Assembly (NCBI GenBank): GCA_020638195.1
Contig: JACKJC010000002.1
Coordinates: forward strand, 558,001 to 622,000
DNA: 64,000 nt
Source: Methylobacteriaceae bacterium
Lineage (GTDB): Bacteria; Pseudomonadota; Alphaproteobacteria; Rhizobiales; Beijerinckiaceae
Reading direction: 5' to 3'
The notes beneath the pieces were generated by a model. The model saw nothing but the letters and a program-made list of their open reading frames with translations, made no database searches and was not told the origin of the DNA. Below, one piece after another: positions 16,990 to 26,402 of the stretch. A program made the translations under genes and the position numbers. Positions within the stretch are counted from its first letter, which is position 1. Every line of letters starts with the position of its first letter.

Positions 16990-17900
16990 TCCTCGTCCGC
17001 GCCCGGCGTGTGTCGCAGCATGAAATGGCCGAAGGCGGAGGCGATCGGCTTTGCCGGATCGTCCTGCCAGGCCTGCGCCTCGAAGGCGACGACGCGGCGG
17101 CCCTGCTTGACGATCGAAGCCCTCGCGTAGGTGTCGAGCGCACGGCCGGAGCGCAGGTAATTGATGGTCAGTCCGATCGGCTTCGGCGGCCGGGCGACGC
17201 CGAGTTCGCGCGTCAGGCTGATGATCGCGGTCGTCTCGAGAAAGGCGCCGGTGATGCCGCCGTGGATTGCGGGAAGAATCGGATTGCCGATTATGCGCGT
17301 CGAGAAAGGCATGACGGGCGTTCCATCGTCGCCGACCCTGATGCCGATGCAGCGCGCGAACGGGCTGTTGGCGAAAAGGCCAGTCGGATCCTCCGGCGCG
17401 TCGAGGGGCGGGGGAACCTGATAGTCGCGCGGCTTGTCCTTCAGCATGTTGGTGCGGTTGGCGCCGGCCATGAAGCAGGCGGTCGCGGTCGCCACCGGCT
17501 CGTCTTCGGACTCCTGATAGGCGGTCGCGCGCACGAAGGCGATGGAGCGCGTGACCTTCACGCAGACCGCATGCGCCTTGATGTCGAGGCCCGGCGTCGC
17601 GGGTTTTTGATAGTCGATGCGCAGGTCGAGGGTCGCGATGGCGCGTCGGCCGTCTAGGGCGAGCTGCACCGCCATGCCGCAGCTCTCGTCGAGCATGGCG
17701 GTCACGACGCCGCCGTGCAGCACGCCCGATTCGGCGTCGCCGACGAAGACCGGGCGGTAGGGCAGGCTGGTCCAGGCCTCGCCGGGCTCGGCGCGGTCGA
17801 GCTTCAGGCCGCTGAGAAAGCCGTAGACGGAACGGCGCTTGTGAACGGCCTTCGAGAGTTCCTCGAAGGACATCGTCGGATGTTCGGAGGGTTGGGACAT
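16986..17900 (-). CDS. Double-hotdog (PaaI-like) thioesterase
   Basis: The 304-residue protein consists of two hotdog domains in tandem. The first has ESGVLHGGVVTAMLDESCGM, the second AIHGGITGAFLETTAIISLT. Both HGG sites are of the PaaI/YbgC-type active loop, with the helix acid residue (ML-DE, FLE-T). RIDYQKPATPG and TINYLRSGRALDTYARASIV are the paired strands. Such enzymes hydrolyse acyl-CoA or acyl-ACP thioesters. Start 17900 is taken; a Met at 17873 is the alternative. The stop overlaps the nitroreductase start, so the products may share a substrate. Confidence 0.82.
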   Translation of the reverse strand: MSQPSEHPTMSFEELSKAVHKRRSVYGFLSGLKLDRAEPGEAWTSLPYRPVFVGDAESGVLHGGVVTAMLDESCGMAVQLALDGRRAIATLDLRIDYQKPATPGLDIKAHAVCVKVTRSIAFVRATAYQESEDEPVATATACFMAGANRTNMLKDKPRDYQVPPPLDAPEDPTGLFANSPFARCIGIRVGDDGTPVMPFSTRIIGNPILPAIHGGITGAFLETTAIISLTRELGVARPPKPIGLTINYLRSGRALDTYARASIVKQGRRVVAFEAQAWQDDPAKPIASAFGHFMLRHTPGADEE

Positions 17901-18028
17901 GGCGTGTGTTTTAGCCGATGGGGGCCGGGGGGCAAAGGCTGCGCTTCGCCTGACCCGCCTTGCGGGAGAAGGGGGCGCGCGCCGGCGCTCCCGCGCCTTT
18001 CGGCCGGGTCGTTGAATTGGTCGAGGGC

Positions 18029-18083
18029 CGGGACCGATGTCGCCGGGATCTTTTTGTTTTGTATGCCGGCGACATCGGTCCCG
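18029..18083. repeat. Perfect 18-base inverted repeat with T-rich loop
   Basis: The arms cgggaccgatgtcgccgg (18029-18046) and its exact reverse complement (18066-18083) are separated by 19 bases, most of them T. The structure could be a transcription terminator-like hairpin or a protein-binding palindrome. There is no T-tract after either arm, which argues against a classical intrinsic terminator. No gene is close enough to assign an operator role. Confidence 0.75.
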
Positions 18084-18416
18084 ACGCGGCTCTTGGTGTG
18101 CCTCGCCTCCAGTCGGACCGTCTTTCCGGTTTTTCGGTGACGCCCCGCTTGTGGCGGGGCGAGCGGGCCTACTGGGCGGAAAGGGCCCATCACGAACTAT
18201 CGCAGCCCGGTCATAGTGCCGAGCCGTGCGGAGAGGGTGGGCCGCGCCGAAACGCTGCCGACCTTGCAAGAGGCCCCCCGGGACGCATGGACCGGTCATC
18301 CACGCGGCGCGGGCGCCGCTCCCCATCCACACATCAAGACCGCTCCGGATGCATCCTCGGCGGACGGGGATGGACCAATGAACCACAGAATAGGAAAATA
18401 ATCAAGATTCTTTCTT

Positions 18417-18562
18417 CCCTCTCCCGTGAAACGGGAGAGGGTGGCCCCGCGCAGCGGGGTCGGGTGAGGGCGCCTCGATTGCCTGAGTCCTTCGCGCATC
18501 GGCGCATCCCTCATCCGACCTTTGCTGCGCAAAGGCCACCTTCTCCCGCCATGCGGGAGAAG
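18417..18562. repeat. Composite REP/BIME-like palindrome, copy 1
   Basis: The element carries four hairpin units: ctctcccgtttcacgggagag-type at both ends, ggccccgc/gcggggtc and acctttg/caaaggc in the middle. Between them lies a common core containing cgccgatgcgcg-like sequence and the hallmark gggtgagggcgcc / ggatgaggg. A second copy in reverse orientation lies at 50773-50916 with the same unit order. Elements of this kind are non-coding, about 150 bases long, and usually scattered in intergenic space. Confidence 0.8.
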
Positions 18563-18579
18563 CGGCGGCGGTACGTCGC

Positions 18580-19626
18580 CTACACCCTGAAGATCGTGGT
18601 CGACTGCTTCGGCCCGACCGCGAATTCAAACCTGTCTCCCGCAATGCGCGCGTCCCACTGCAGGAAACGATCGTGCGCGGCGAGGCAGCCGGCCCACAAT
18701 TCGTTCCAGATGTCGAACGACGCGGGATGCAGCGGCGCGATGCCCCGCATCAGCCGCCAGCCGGTCTGCGTCAGGCGGATCGAGCCGCCGTCCTCGGGCA
18801 TGCAGGATTCGCCGCCGGCTCGCGCCATCGTCATGAAGAAATCCGCAAAGTTTTGCACGCCCGCGCCGCTCTGCCCGAGGATCGCGCGACACTCGTCGTA
18901 GAAATGCATGCCCACCAGCCGCGCCGCGCCGCCGATCAACCATTGCGCGTCCTGCGGGCCGAAGAGGTCTATGGCCTCGGGAACGAGCGAGCGCACATAT
19001 TCCATCGTGTAGTTGCGCGAGGCCTTGTCGAGCCGCTCCTGCGGCCATGTCGCGCTGGCGAGTTTCGGCGCCTTGGCGGGATCGAAGGGCGGGGCTTCCT
19101 CGCCGCGTGAAAAACGCAGGCGGTCTTCCGGGCCGATGTCGTGGTCGTATTCGATGTAATAGCCTTCGAGCCCGTCCTGCCCGTCCGGCGTCTGCTTGGT
19201 GCAGACGAAACCGAGGCGCGGATTGCCGAGCGTGACGCCATTATGCGCGTGCCAGCCGCGCAGCACGGCGCGCGACATGTCGCCGGTGACGCCGCAGATC
19301 GCGGTTCCATCCCAGATCCAGCGCGGCGGCGCGTAGCGCACCCAGGCCTTAGCGTCGCTTTCGACCATGTATTCGACGCGCACGCCGCCGATCTGGTTGG
19401 AGAGATAGTGGTATTGCGCGCAGGCGACCGCGTGCGGCAGGCCGGTCAATCCGAGCTTTTCGAGGCCCGGCAGGAAGGTCGCCAGATGCTGGCGGCGGAA
19501 GATGCGAAACAACAGTTCGGAAGCCGCGTCGGAGCCGCGCCGCGTGGCGACGCGCAGCAGCGATCCCGTGAGAAAGGCGTGATAGAGGCGCGAGAGGGCG
19601 CGCCAGCCCGCATGCGTGTCATTCAT
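18580..19626 (-). CDS. Unrecognised conserved-looking protein, about 348 residues
   Basis: No family is recognised. The start at 19626 (MNDTHAGWRALSRLYHAFL) is preferred to 19677, which adds a poorly conserved extension. The protein is soluble and has mixed composition. Notable segments are TGLPHAVACAQYHYLSNQIG, GDMSRAVLRGWHAHNG, YYIEYDHDIGPEDRLRFSRG and GAARLVGMHFYDECRAIL. Several conserved-looking His, Asp and Cys residues (HFYDEC, GESCMPEDGG) could bind a metal or be catalytic, but this is a guess. It is divergent from the CoA-transferase gene, with 62 bases between the starts. Confidence 0.6.
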   Translation of the reverse strand: MNDTHAGWRALSRLYHAFLTGSLLRVATRRGSDAASELLFRIFRRQHLATFLPGLEKLGLTGLPHAVACAQYHYLSNQIGGVRVEYMVESDAKAWVRYAPPRWIWDGTAICGVTGDMSRAVLRGWHAHNGVTLGNPRLGFVCTKQTPDGQDGLEGYYIEYDHDIGPEDRLRFSRGEEAPPFDPAKAPKLASATWPQERLDKASRNYTMEYVRSLVPEAIDLFGPQDAQWLIGGAARLVGMHFYDECRAILGQSGAGVQNFADFFMTMARAGGESCMPEDGGSIRLTQTGWRLMRGIAPLHPASFDIWNELWAGCLAAHDRFLQWDARIAGDRFEFAVGPKQSTTIFRV

Positions 19627-19688
19627 TTCAGTCCGCTTTCCTCTCCTGCCGCACAGGATAGACTGAGCGTACAACAAGACAAATCAGG

Positions 19689-20882
19689 GTGGTTCGCTTG
19701 GGCGGGATATTGGAAGGCATTCGCGTGCTCGATTTCGGGCGCTATATCGCTGGACCCTATTGCGCGACGCTGCTCGCGGAATTCGGCGCCGACGTGATCC
19801 GCGTCGAGCGGCGCGCGGGCAGCGAGGATCGCTATGTGACGCCGGTCGGCGAGGACGGCGCGGGCGCGCTGTTCCTGCAGGTCAATCGCAACAAGAAGAG
19901 CGTGACGCTCGATCCGATGAAGCCCGAGGGGCAGGAGGTTCTCAAGAAGCTGGTGGCGACCGCCGATGTGGTGGTGGCGAACCTCCCCAAGCAGACACTG
20001 GAGGCGATGAAGCTCGACTACGACTCGCTATGCGCGATCAAGCCGGACATCATCCTGACCACCGCCAATGCTTTCGGCGACACCGGGCCGTGGTCCGACC
20101 GCGTCGGCTTCGACGGCGTGGGGCAGGTGATGTCGGGCGCTGTCTACATGACCGGCAATGGCGATCCGCCGTTTCGCGCGGCGGTGAATTATGTCGACTT
20201 CGGCACGGCGCTGCATTGCGCCTTCGGCACGCTCGCCGCGCTGATGGAGCGCCAGAAATCCGGCAAGGGCCAGATCGTGCAGGGCGCGCTGCTCGCGACC
20301 GCGCTGTCCTTCACCAACGCCACGCTGATCGAGCAGGCGGTGATTTCGGCCAATCGCGTTCCCACCGGCAATCTCGGCCAGACTACCGCGCCATCCGACA
20401 TTTATCGCGCGAAGGACGGCTGGGTGCTGACGCAGGTGACGGGGCAGCCGCTGTTCAACCGCTGGGCGAAGCTGATGGGCGAGGACCACTGGCTGACCGA
20501 TCCGCGCTACGACGACGATCTCAAGCGCGGCGAGAACGGGCCTGTCATCAGCGAGCGCATGGGGCGCTGGTGTGCCGAGCGCACCGTGCAGGAAGCCGTG
20601 GATACGCTGGGCAAGGCGCAGATTCCGGCAGCGCCCGTTCTCAGCCCGCAGGCCGCGCTCGACCATCCGCATGTGCAGGCGGGCGGCTTCATGCAGGAGA
20701 TGGATTATCCCGGCCTGCCGCGCCCCGCGCCGATCTCGCGCGTAGCGCTGAAACTGTCGCGCACGCCGGGCGAAATCCACCATCGCGCGCCGGTTCTCGG
20801 CGAGCATACGCAGGACGTGCTCGGTTCGCTCGGTTACGACGAGGCCGCGATCGCGGCGTTGCGCGAGAAGGGCGTCGTCTGA
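19689..20882 (+). CDS. CaiB/BaiF class III CoA-transferase
   Basis: The 397-residue protein opens with ILEGIRVLDFGRYIAGPYCA and continues through TLLAEFGADVIRVERRAGSE. This is the typical start of family III CoA-transferases, including the catalytic Asp region further on (NYVDFGTALHCAFGTLAALM). Conserved LNNRNKKSVTLD-like (VNRNKKSVTLD) and ANLPKQTLEAMKLDYDSL are visible. These enzymes move CoA between acyl-CoA donors and free acids, for example in carnitine, oxalate or mesaconate metabolism. GTG 19689 is used; the stop is directly followed by the cyclase ATG. Confidence 0.88.
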   Translation: MVRLGGILEGIRVLDFGRYIAGPYCATLLAEFGADVIRVERRAGSEDRYVTPVGEDGAGALFLQVNRNKKSVTLDPMKPEGQEVLKKLVATADVVVANLPKQTLEAMKLDYDSLCAIKPDIILTTANAFGDTGPWSDRVGFDGVGQVMSGAVYMTGNGDPPFRAAVNYVDFGTALHCAFGTLAALMERQKSGKGQIVQGALLATALSFTNATLIEQAVISANRVPTGNLGQTTAPSDIYRAKDGWVLTQVTGQPLFNRWAKLMGEDHWLTDPRYDDDLKRGENGPVISERMGRWCAERTVQEAVDTLGKAQIPAAPVLSPQAALDHPHVQAGGFMQEMDYPGLPRPAPISRVALKLSRTPGEIHHRAPVLGEHTQDVLGSLGYDEAAIAALREKGVV

Positions 20883-23093
20883 ATGCGGTTGCGGTGGGCC
20901 TATGTCGTATCTTTCGGCCTGCCGCTCATCGCGATGCTCGCGTTCGGCGCGACCATGCCGGACGAGCTCGAGGGCGTCCGCAATTTTTCGTTCGACACGT
21001 ATCAGCGCATCCGGCCGCGCGTCTGGTCTCCCGACACGCCGGTGCGCATCGTCGACATCGACGATGAATCGCTGGCGAAACTCGGCCAGTGGCCGTGGCC
21101 GCGCACGCGCATGGGCGGCATCGTCAAGGCCGCTTCCGGTCTCGGCGCCGCGACCATCGCCTTCGACATGGCCTTCGCGGAACCTGATCGGCTGAGCCCG
21201 GAATTCTTCACGCGCGACCTCGATGCGCAGACGCGCACGCGCGTCGAGACCGCGATGCAGGACGTGGAAAGCTACGACGCGCAGTTTTCGCGCGAGATTT
21301 CCAAAGCGACGGTGGTTCTCGGCGCAATCATGACCGACAGCGGCCCATCCGGCGCGACGACGCCGGTGAAAGCAGGCTTCGCTTATGCCGGCGACGATCC
21401 GACGCCCTGGCTTCCCGACTATGCCTCCGTCGCAGCGCCCTTGCCGACGCTTGCCGCGCAGGCGGCGGGCGTCGGCGTGCTCAACTGGCTGCCCGGCCAC
21501 GACCAGATCGTGCGCGAAGCGCCGCTGATCGTGCGCTCCGGGACGACGCTGATCCCTTCGCTCGCGCTGGAGGCGCTGCGCACGGCGCAGGGGGCCTCCA
21601 CGATCATCGTGCGCTCGTCGAACGCCAGCGGCCAGACGGCTTTTGGCGCGGCGACCGGCGTCAACGCGGTGAAAGTCGGCGACGTCGCGCTGGCGACCGG
21701 TCCGCATGCGGAGCGCCGCATCTATTTCAGCCGGTCGCAGCCCAGGCGTTTCATACCGGCGTGGAAGCTGCTCGCAGGGCAAGTCCCGCGTGAGGAGATC
21801 GAGGGGCGGATCATTCTCGTCGGCTCGTCCGCGGCGGGCATTCTCGACCAGCGCGCGACGCCGCTCGATCGCGTGGCGCCGGGCGTCGAGATTCACGCGC
21901 AGCTCATCGAGCATGCGCTTGCGGGCGGCGATCTCGTGCGGCCGGACTGGGCGGCGCCCGCGGAGCTTGCCGCAGCTCTGATCCTGTCGCTGATCGCCGC
22001 GCTCGCGGCCTCGGTCGTGCGGCCCTTCGTCGGCGCGCTGATCGGCGTCGTCGCTATCGGCGCGATGTTCGGCCTCGGCTGGGAGGCCTTCGCGGCGCAG
22101 GGCGTTCTGATCGATCCGATCTTTCCGTCGATCACCGTCATTGTCGCCTATCTCGCGGGATTGATCGAACTCTTCCGCTTCGAGCGCACGCAGAAGGCGC
22201 AGGTGAAGAATGCCTTTGGGCGCTTCGTTTCGCCCGAAATCGTCGAGCGGCTCGCGCTGTCGCCCGACCGACTGGCGCTCGGCGGCGAAAGCCGCGCGCT
22301 CACCCTGATGTTCTGCGACATGCGCGATTATACAGGCCTCGTCGAGGGCCTGGACGCCGCCGAGACCATCGCCTTCATGAACGATTATCTGACGCCGCTG
22401 ACCGACACGGTTCTCGATCACGGCGGCACCGTCGACAAATACATAGGCGACGCGATCATGGCGTTCTGGAATGCGCCGCTCGACGATCCCGCGCATGCGC
22501 GCAACGCCTGCGTGACGGCGCTGGCCATGCGAACGGCGCTGGCGCGCTTCAACGCCTCGCGCGCGACGCTCGACGAGACGGCGCATCGCAAGCACAGGGA
22601 CGCGCGCTTCGGCATCGGCCTCAATACCGGGCCTTGTTCGGTCGGCAATATCGGCTCGGTCAAGCGGTTCGATTATTCGGCGATCGGCGACCCCGTGAAT
22701 GTCGCCTCGCGTCTCGAAGGGCTCACGAAACTCTACGGCGTCGACATTCTCGCGACGGAGGAGACGCAGGCGCAAGCGCCGGACCTCGCCTGGCTCGAGG
22801 TCGATTGCGTGCGCGTGAAGGGTCGCGAGACGCCGACGCGGCTGTTCGCGCTCGTCGGCGACAATTCTGTCGCACGCGAGCCGGCCTTCGGCGAATTGCG
22901 CGCGAAGCACGAGGTCATGCTCGCGGCCTATCGCGCGCAAGAATTCGCGGCGGCGGCGGAACAGGCCGAGCGTCTCGCCGAAACGCGCGAAGATCTGACG
23001 CCATTCTACCGCGCTTTCGCGGAACTCGCGCGCGAAGCGGCCTCCCTTCCGGAGGGCGCGTGGAGCGCGGTGCGCATTCTCGACAGCAAGTGA
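20883..23093 (+). CDS. CHASE2-sensor class III adenylate/guanylate cyclase
   Basis: The 736-residue protein has an N-terminal membrane helix and a periplasmic CHASE2 sensor (from PVRIVDIDDESLAKLGQWPW). Three or four helices follow (LAAALILSLIAALAASVV, LIGVVAIGAMFGLGWEAF, ITVIVAYLAGLIELF). The C-terminal catalytic domain has the metal-binding Asp residues in LMFCDMRDYTGLVEG and the KYIGDAIMAFWN segment, and FDYSAIGDPVNVASRLEGL near the end. It should convert ATP to cAMP, or GTP to cGMP, in response to an unknown extracytoplasmic signal. Its ATG follows the CoA-transferase stop without a gap. Confidence 0.9.
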   Translation: MRLRWAYVVSFGLPLIAMLAFGATMPDELEGVRNFSFDTYQRIRPRVWSPDTPVRIVDIDDESLAKLGQWPWPRTRMGGIVKAASGLGAATIAFDMAFAEPDRLSPEFFTRDLDAQTRTRVETAMQDVESYDAQFSREISKATVVLGAIMTDSGPSGATTPVKAGFAYAGDDPTPWLPDYASVAAPLPTLAAQAAGVGVLNWLPGHDQIVREAPLIVRSGTTLIPSLALEALRTAQGASTIIVRSSNASGQTAFGAATGVNAVKVGDVALATGPHAERRIYFSRSQPRRFIPAWKLLAGQVPREEIEGRIILVGSSAAGILDQRATPLDRVAPGVEIHAQLIEHALAGGDLVRPDWAAPAELAAALILSLIAALAASVVRPFVGALIGVVAIGAMFGLGWEAFAAQGVLIDPIFPSITVIVAYLAGLIELFRFERTQKAQVKNAFGRFVSPEIVERLALSPDRLALGGESRALTLMFCDMRDYTGLVEGLDAAETIAFMNDYLTPLTDTVLDHGGTVDKYIGDAIMAFWNAPLDDPAHARNACVTALAMRTALARFNASRATLDETAHRKHRDARFGIGLNTGPCSVGNIGSVKRFDYSAIGDPVNVASRLEGLTKLYGVDILATEETQAQAPDLAWLEVDCVRVKGRETPTRLFALVGDNSVAREPAFGELRAKHEVMLAAYRAQEFAAAAEQAERLAETREDLTPFYRAFAELAREAASLPEGAWSAVRILDSK

Positions 23094-23097
23094 GCGC

Positions 23098-24354
23098 TTA
23101 GCGCGCGAGCGGGACGCGCGCCGCCGAGCCGACGACGCCGGTGGCCGAGGCGCCGAGCTCCTCGAGCTGGTCGCCCAGACCTTCGCGCGTGCGGCCGTCG
23201 ATGATGGCGAGCGGCGCCGAGACCGCGACGCCGGCGGTCCTGCCGACGACATTGGCGGCGCCGATCGCGACCGTCGAGAGTTTTTCGCCGAGGCCCGCCC
23301 TGGAATCGCTCAGCGCCTGGCCGGACGACAGACGCGCGCCGATCATCTTCACGACCTCGGGGCTCTCGGCGAATTTCGCGTGGCCGGTCGGGTCGCCGGT
23401 CTTGATGTCGCTGAGATCGACCACGCGCAGATCGGATTGCTTCAACTTGGAGCGATAAGGCTCCTTGTTCGGATCGATCGCGCCGACGCGATCGGTCGAG
23501 CCCCAGAGAAGACGCGAAACGGCGAGCGCATCGTCGTCGCGCGAAACGAAAAGCGTGAAATCCGGCCGCGTCTTGCCCTCGTCGATCAGCCTGATCTGGC
23601 GTCGGAAGACGTCGACGTCGACGTCGGGGGCCGCGAGCATGACATTCCGGATCTTCTTCGAAATGCCGCGATTGCGGATGGACATCTGGCGCAGGGCCTC
23701 GATCGTCACCCAATTGCCCATGGAATGCGCGAGGATCGAGATTTCGCCGACCTTCGGGTCCTTGGCCAGCGCCTGCAGCGCGGCCTCCAGACCGTCGCGC
23801 GAATAAGTCGCGCTCTCGCGGTCGTAGGCGTAGGCCAGCAGCTTGCCGCGCGAAGGCCAGGTGAAGAGCACCGGAGCCACCTGCGCGCGAGAATCGTGCA
23901 CGATCTGCGCGAAGCGGTAGACGGCTTCCTCGAAGCGCGTGTTGTAGCCGTGCACGAACAGGAGGACGCCGTTCTTCGGTTTGGTCGCGACCTGCTTGTG
24001 AAAGCGGCTCAGCGCCTCCTTCAGGTCGATCCGGTCCGCGCGCAGCGTCGCGAATTCGCGGTTGGGGTCGGGATGGGCGGAAGAGGGCCATTGCACCTCG
24101 CCGATCTCGCGCGCGCCGTCGGGCGGAATCGAAACCGCGATGTCGGCGAAGGAGAGGCCGCGGCCGCGCTCGCCGTTGAACATCTCGCCGGGCGCGGCCG
24201 AATCGCGGGTGGTGGCGACCAGGAGATCGACGCTGGAAGCGTTGGCGACGGCCTGCGTCGGCACGAGCGTGCCTTCCGGCCGGCCGCCGCAACCCGCGAG
24301 CAGCCCGGCCAGCGCCAGGACGGCAAAAGCCGCGACAGGCGATTTCAGACGCAT
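23098..24354 (-). CDS. Lipoprotein alpha/beta hydrolase (DUF900-like)
   Basis: The 418-residue protein begins with a lipoprotein signal (VLALAGLLAGC, Cys22), so it is anchored at the membrane. The DUF900-type hydrolase core contains GVLLFVHGYNTRFEEAVYR, PVLFTWPSRGKLLAYAYDRE and the nucleophile ISILAHSMGNWVTIEAL. Further on are NVMLAAPDVDVDVF (acid) and DDALAVSRLLWGS. Such proteins are probably esterases acting near the envelope. The tail has a hydrophobic stretch (VAIGAANVVGRTAGVAVSAP). Start 24354 is set by the lipobox position. Confidence 0.85.
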   Translation of the reverse strand: MRLKSPVAAFAVLALAGLLAGCGGRPEGTLVPTQAVANASSVDLLVATTRDSAAPGEMFNGERGRGLSFADIAVSIPPDGAREIGEVQWPSSAHPDPNREFATLRADRIDLKEALSRFHKQVATKPKNGVLLFVHGYNTRFEEAVYRFAQIVHDSRAQVAPVLFTWPSRGKLLAYAYDRESATYSRDGLEAALQALAKDPKVGEISILAHSMGNWVTIEALRQMSIRNRGISKKIRNVMLAAPDVDVDVFRRQIRLIDEGKTRPDFTLFVSRDDDALAVSRLLWGSTDRVGAIDPNKEPYRSKLKQSDLRVVDLSDIKTGDPTGHAKFAESPEVVKMIGARLSSGQALSDSRAGLGEKLSTVAIGAANVVGRTAGVAVSAPLAIIDGRTREGLGDQLEELGASATGVVGSAARVPLAR

Positions 24355-24456
24355 TTGTTTCCGTCCGCCGATGCGAAATTCGACCCAGCAATAGTATGGG
24401 CAATGGCTTTCGGGCAAGTTGACGGCCGGACGGGGCGAAGGAGCCGTTCAGGCATG

Positions 24457-24531
<75 letters not shown>

Positions 24532-24604
24532 GACGGTTGCGCTGGCCGCATCCGCACGGCGCCGTTGATCGACCATCTGGCCGACGAAATCAAGGCGCGC
24601 GGGG

Positions 24605-26287
24605 TCAGCGCGCCTTGTCGTCGGCGAGATAGATGTCGCGGTTCTTCGTCTCGGGAATGAAGACCATACCGACCAGCGCCGTCATGATGGCGACGACGAT
24701 CGGATACCAAAGGCCATAGTAGATGTCGCCGGTCTGCGCCACCATGGCGAAGGAAATCGCCGGCAACAGGCCGCCGAACCAGCCGTTGCCGATGTGGTAG
24801 GGCAGTGACACCGAGGTGTAACGGATGCGGGTCGGGAAGAGTTCGACCAGCGCCGCGGCGAGCGGGCCGTAGACCATGGTCACGAACAGGACCAGCACGA
24901 AGAGAAGGCCGATCAGCCCTGCGGTCTGTGCGCGAAAGACGTCGAACAGGCCGCTCATCCGCACGATGCCGGGATCGTCGGCGCGGGGGTAGCCGGCGGC
25001 ATGCAGGGCGGCGCGAATTGCCGCGCCAGTCTCGGCGGGGCGGGCGGCGTCGAAGGGCAGGTCCTTGCCATCGACGCGCACGATCGTCGTCTTCGATCCC
25101 GGCGCGGGCTCGATAACGTAGCGTACGGAGGTTTCAGCAAGTTTCTGGCGCACGAGGTCGCAGGAGGTCGACAAGACGCGCGTGCCGACGGGATTGAACA
25201 GCGAGCCGCACTGGGCGGGATCGGCGACGATGGACACCTTGACCGTGTCGATCGCCCTGGCGAGCGCGGGATTGGCCAGGTTCGAGATCTGCTTGAACAC
25301 GGGAATATATGCGAGCGCGGCGAGGAGGCAGCCGACGAGGATGATCGGCTTGCGACCGACGCGATCGGAAAGCCAGCCGAAGAAGACGAAGAAGGCCGCG
25401 CCGAAGACGAGCGCCCAGGCGAGCAGGACGCTGGAGGTGAAGCCGTCGACGCCCAGCATCGTCTGCAGGAAGAACAGGGCGTAGAACTGGCTCGTATACC
25501 AGACGACCGCCTGGCCCGCGATCAGGCCGAAAAGCGCGAGCAGCGCGATCTTGGCGTTGCTCCAGCGGCCGAAGGCTTCGGTGAGCGGCGCGCGCGAGCC
25601 GGCGTTGCGCGCCTGCATCCGCTGAAAGGCCGGCGATTCCGCAAGCCTGAGGCGAATCCACAGCGACAGCGTGAGCAGCGCGAAGGACACAAAGAAGGGA
25701 AAGCGCCAGGCGTAGTCGGCGAAGTCCTGCTCGCCGACGAGCGAGCGCGTGGCGAGAATCACCAGCAGCGAGAGCAGCAGGCCGAGCGTCGCCGTCGTCT
25801 GCAGCCAGGAGGTGTAATAGCCGCGCCGGCCGTTGGGCGCATGCTCGGCGATGTAGGTGGCGGCGCCGCCATATTCGCCGCCGAGCGCCAGGCCCTGCAG
25901 CATGCGCAGGATCAGCAGAAGGATAGGAGCGGTGATGCCGATGACCCGCGAACCCGGCAGCAGGCCGACGAGGAAGGTCGACAGCGCCATGATCATGATT
26001 GCGATCAGAAATGTGTATTTGCGGCCGACGAGATCGCCGATGCGGCCGAAGACGGCGGCGCCGAGCGGGCGGACGACGAAGCCGGCGGCGAAGGCGAGGA
26101 GCGCGAAGAATTCGCGGGTGTTGCGCGGGAACTGGTCGAAGAACTGGTCCGCGATGATGGTGGTGAGAGCGCCGTACAGGTAAAAATCGTACCATTCGAA
26201 AATCGTGCCGAGCGAAGCGGCGAAGACCACGCGCTTCTCGACGCGAGTCATTCCCGCCGGCCGCGTGGGCGCGTTCGAACCGGACAT
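24605..26287 (-). CDS. MFS transporter, metabolite:H+ symporter type with extra periplasmic-like domain
   Basis: The 560-residue inner-membrane protein resembles the MHS (ProP/ShiA/KgtP) branch. FEWYDFYLYGALTTIIADQF is helix 1, GRIGDLVGRKYTFL is the conserved loop 2-3, and LRMLQGLALGGEYGGAATY is the family hallmark. GWLSDRVGRKPIILVG follows in the second half. Between helices in the C-terminal half lies an unusual soluble insertion of about 110 residues with a Cys pair in AQCGSLFNPVGTRVLSTSCD. Typical MHS proteins are about 430-450 residues. It has a paralogue of the same design immediately upstream. Likely substrates are organic acids or osmolytes. Confidence 0.8.
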   Translation of the reverse strand: MSGSNAPTRPAGMTRVEKRVVFAASLGTIFEWYDFYLYGALTTIIADQFFDQFPRNTREFFALLAFAAGFVVRPLGAAVFGRIGDLVGRKYTFLIAIMIMALSTFLVGLLPGSRVIGITAPILLLILRMLQGLALGGEYGGAATYIAEHAPNGRRGYYTSWLQTTATLGLLLSLLVILATRSLVGEQDFADYAWRFPFFVSFALLTLSLWIRLRLAESPAFQRMQARNAGSRAPLTEAFGRWSNAKIALLALFGLIAGQAVVWYTSQFYALFFLQTMLGVDGFTSSVLLAWALVFGAAFFVFFGWLSDRVGRKPIILVGCLLAALAYIPVFKQISNLANPALARAIDTVKVSIVADPAQCGSLFNPVGTRVLSTSCDLVRQKLAETSVRYVIEPAPGSKTTIVRVDGKDLPFDAARPAETGAAIRAALHAAGYPRADDPGIVRMSGLFDVFRAQTAGLIGLLFVLVLFVTMVYGPLAAALVELFPTRIRYTSVSLPYHIGNGWFGGLLPAISFAMVAQTGDIYYGLWYPIVVAIMTALVGMVFIPETKNRDIYLADDKAR

Positions 26288-26402
26288 CGCAGAACCTTCC
26301 ATCCGCTCCACCTATCGTCGCCCCCGTCGCGGGGCGGGCAAACCTATCGCATCTGAGACCGGCGCACGACGCCCGCCGTTTATGACTTTCGACGAAGCAT
26401 AG

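Larger units (their letters stand above)
17901..18579. other. Gene-free intergenic stretch with inverted repeats
   Basis: About 680 bases without a supportable gene. Within it are a perfect 18-base inverted repeat (18029-18083), a small hairpin around 18141-18160 (gccccgc/gcggggc) and the composite palindrome at 18417-18562. The frames across it have no ribosome site or conserved content. The region is flanked by the thioesterase promoter side on the left and the end of an unrecognised gene on the right, both on the minus strand. Confidence 0.6.

Noticed and set aside
17804..18386. Short minus-strand frames upstream of the double-hotdog thioesterase
   Set aside because: They run through inverted repeats and have Arg/Pro-rich composition with no start support.
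20028..23252. Very long minus-strand open frame (over 1000 codons) across the CoA-transferase and cyclase genes
   Set aside because: The frame is Arg/Ala-rich without motifs, and it lies opposite two genes with clear motifs. GC-rich DNA routinely gives such antisense frames.
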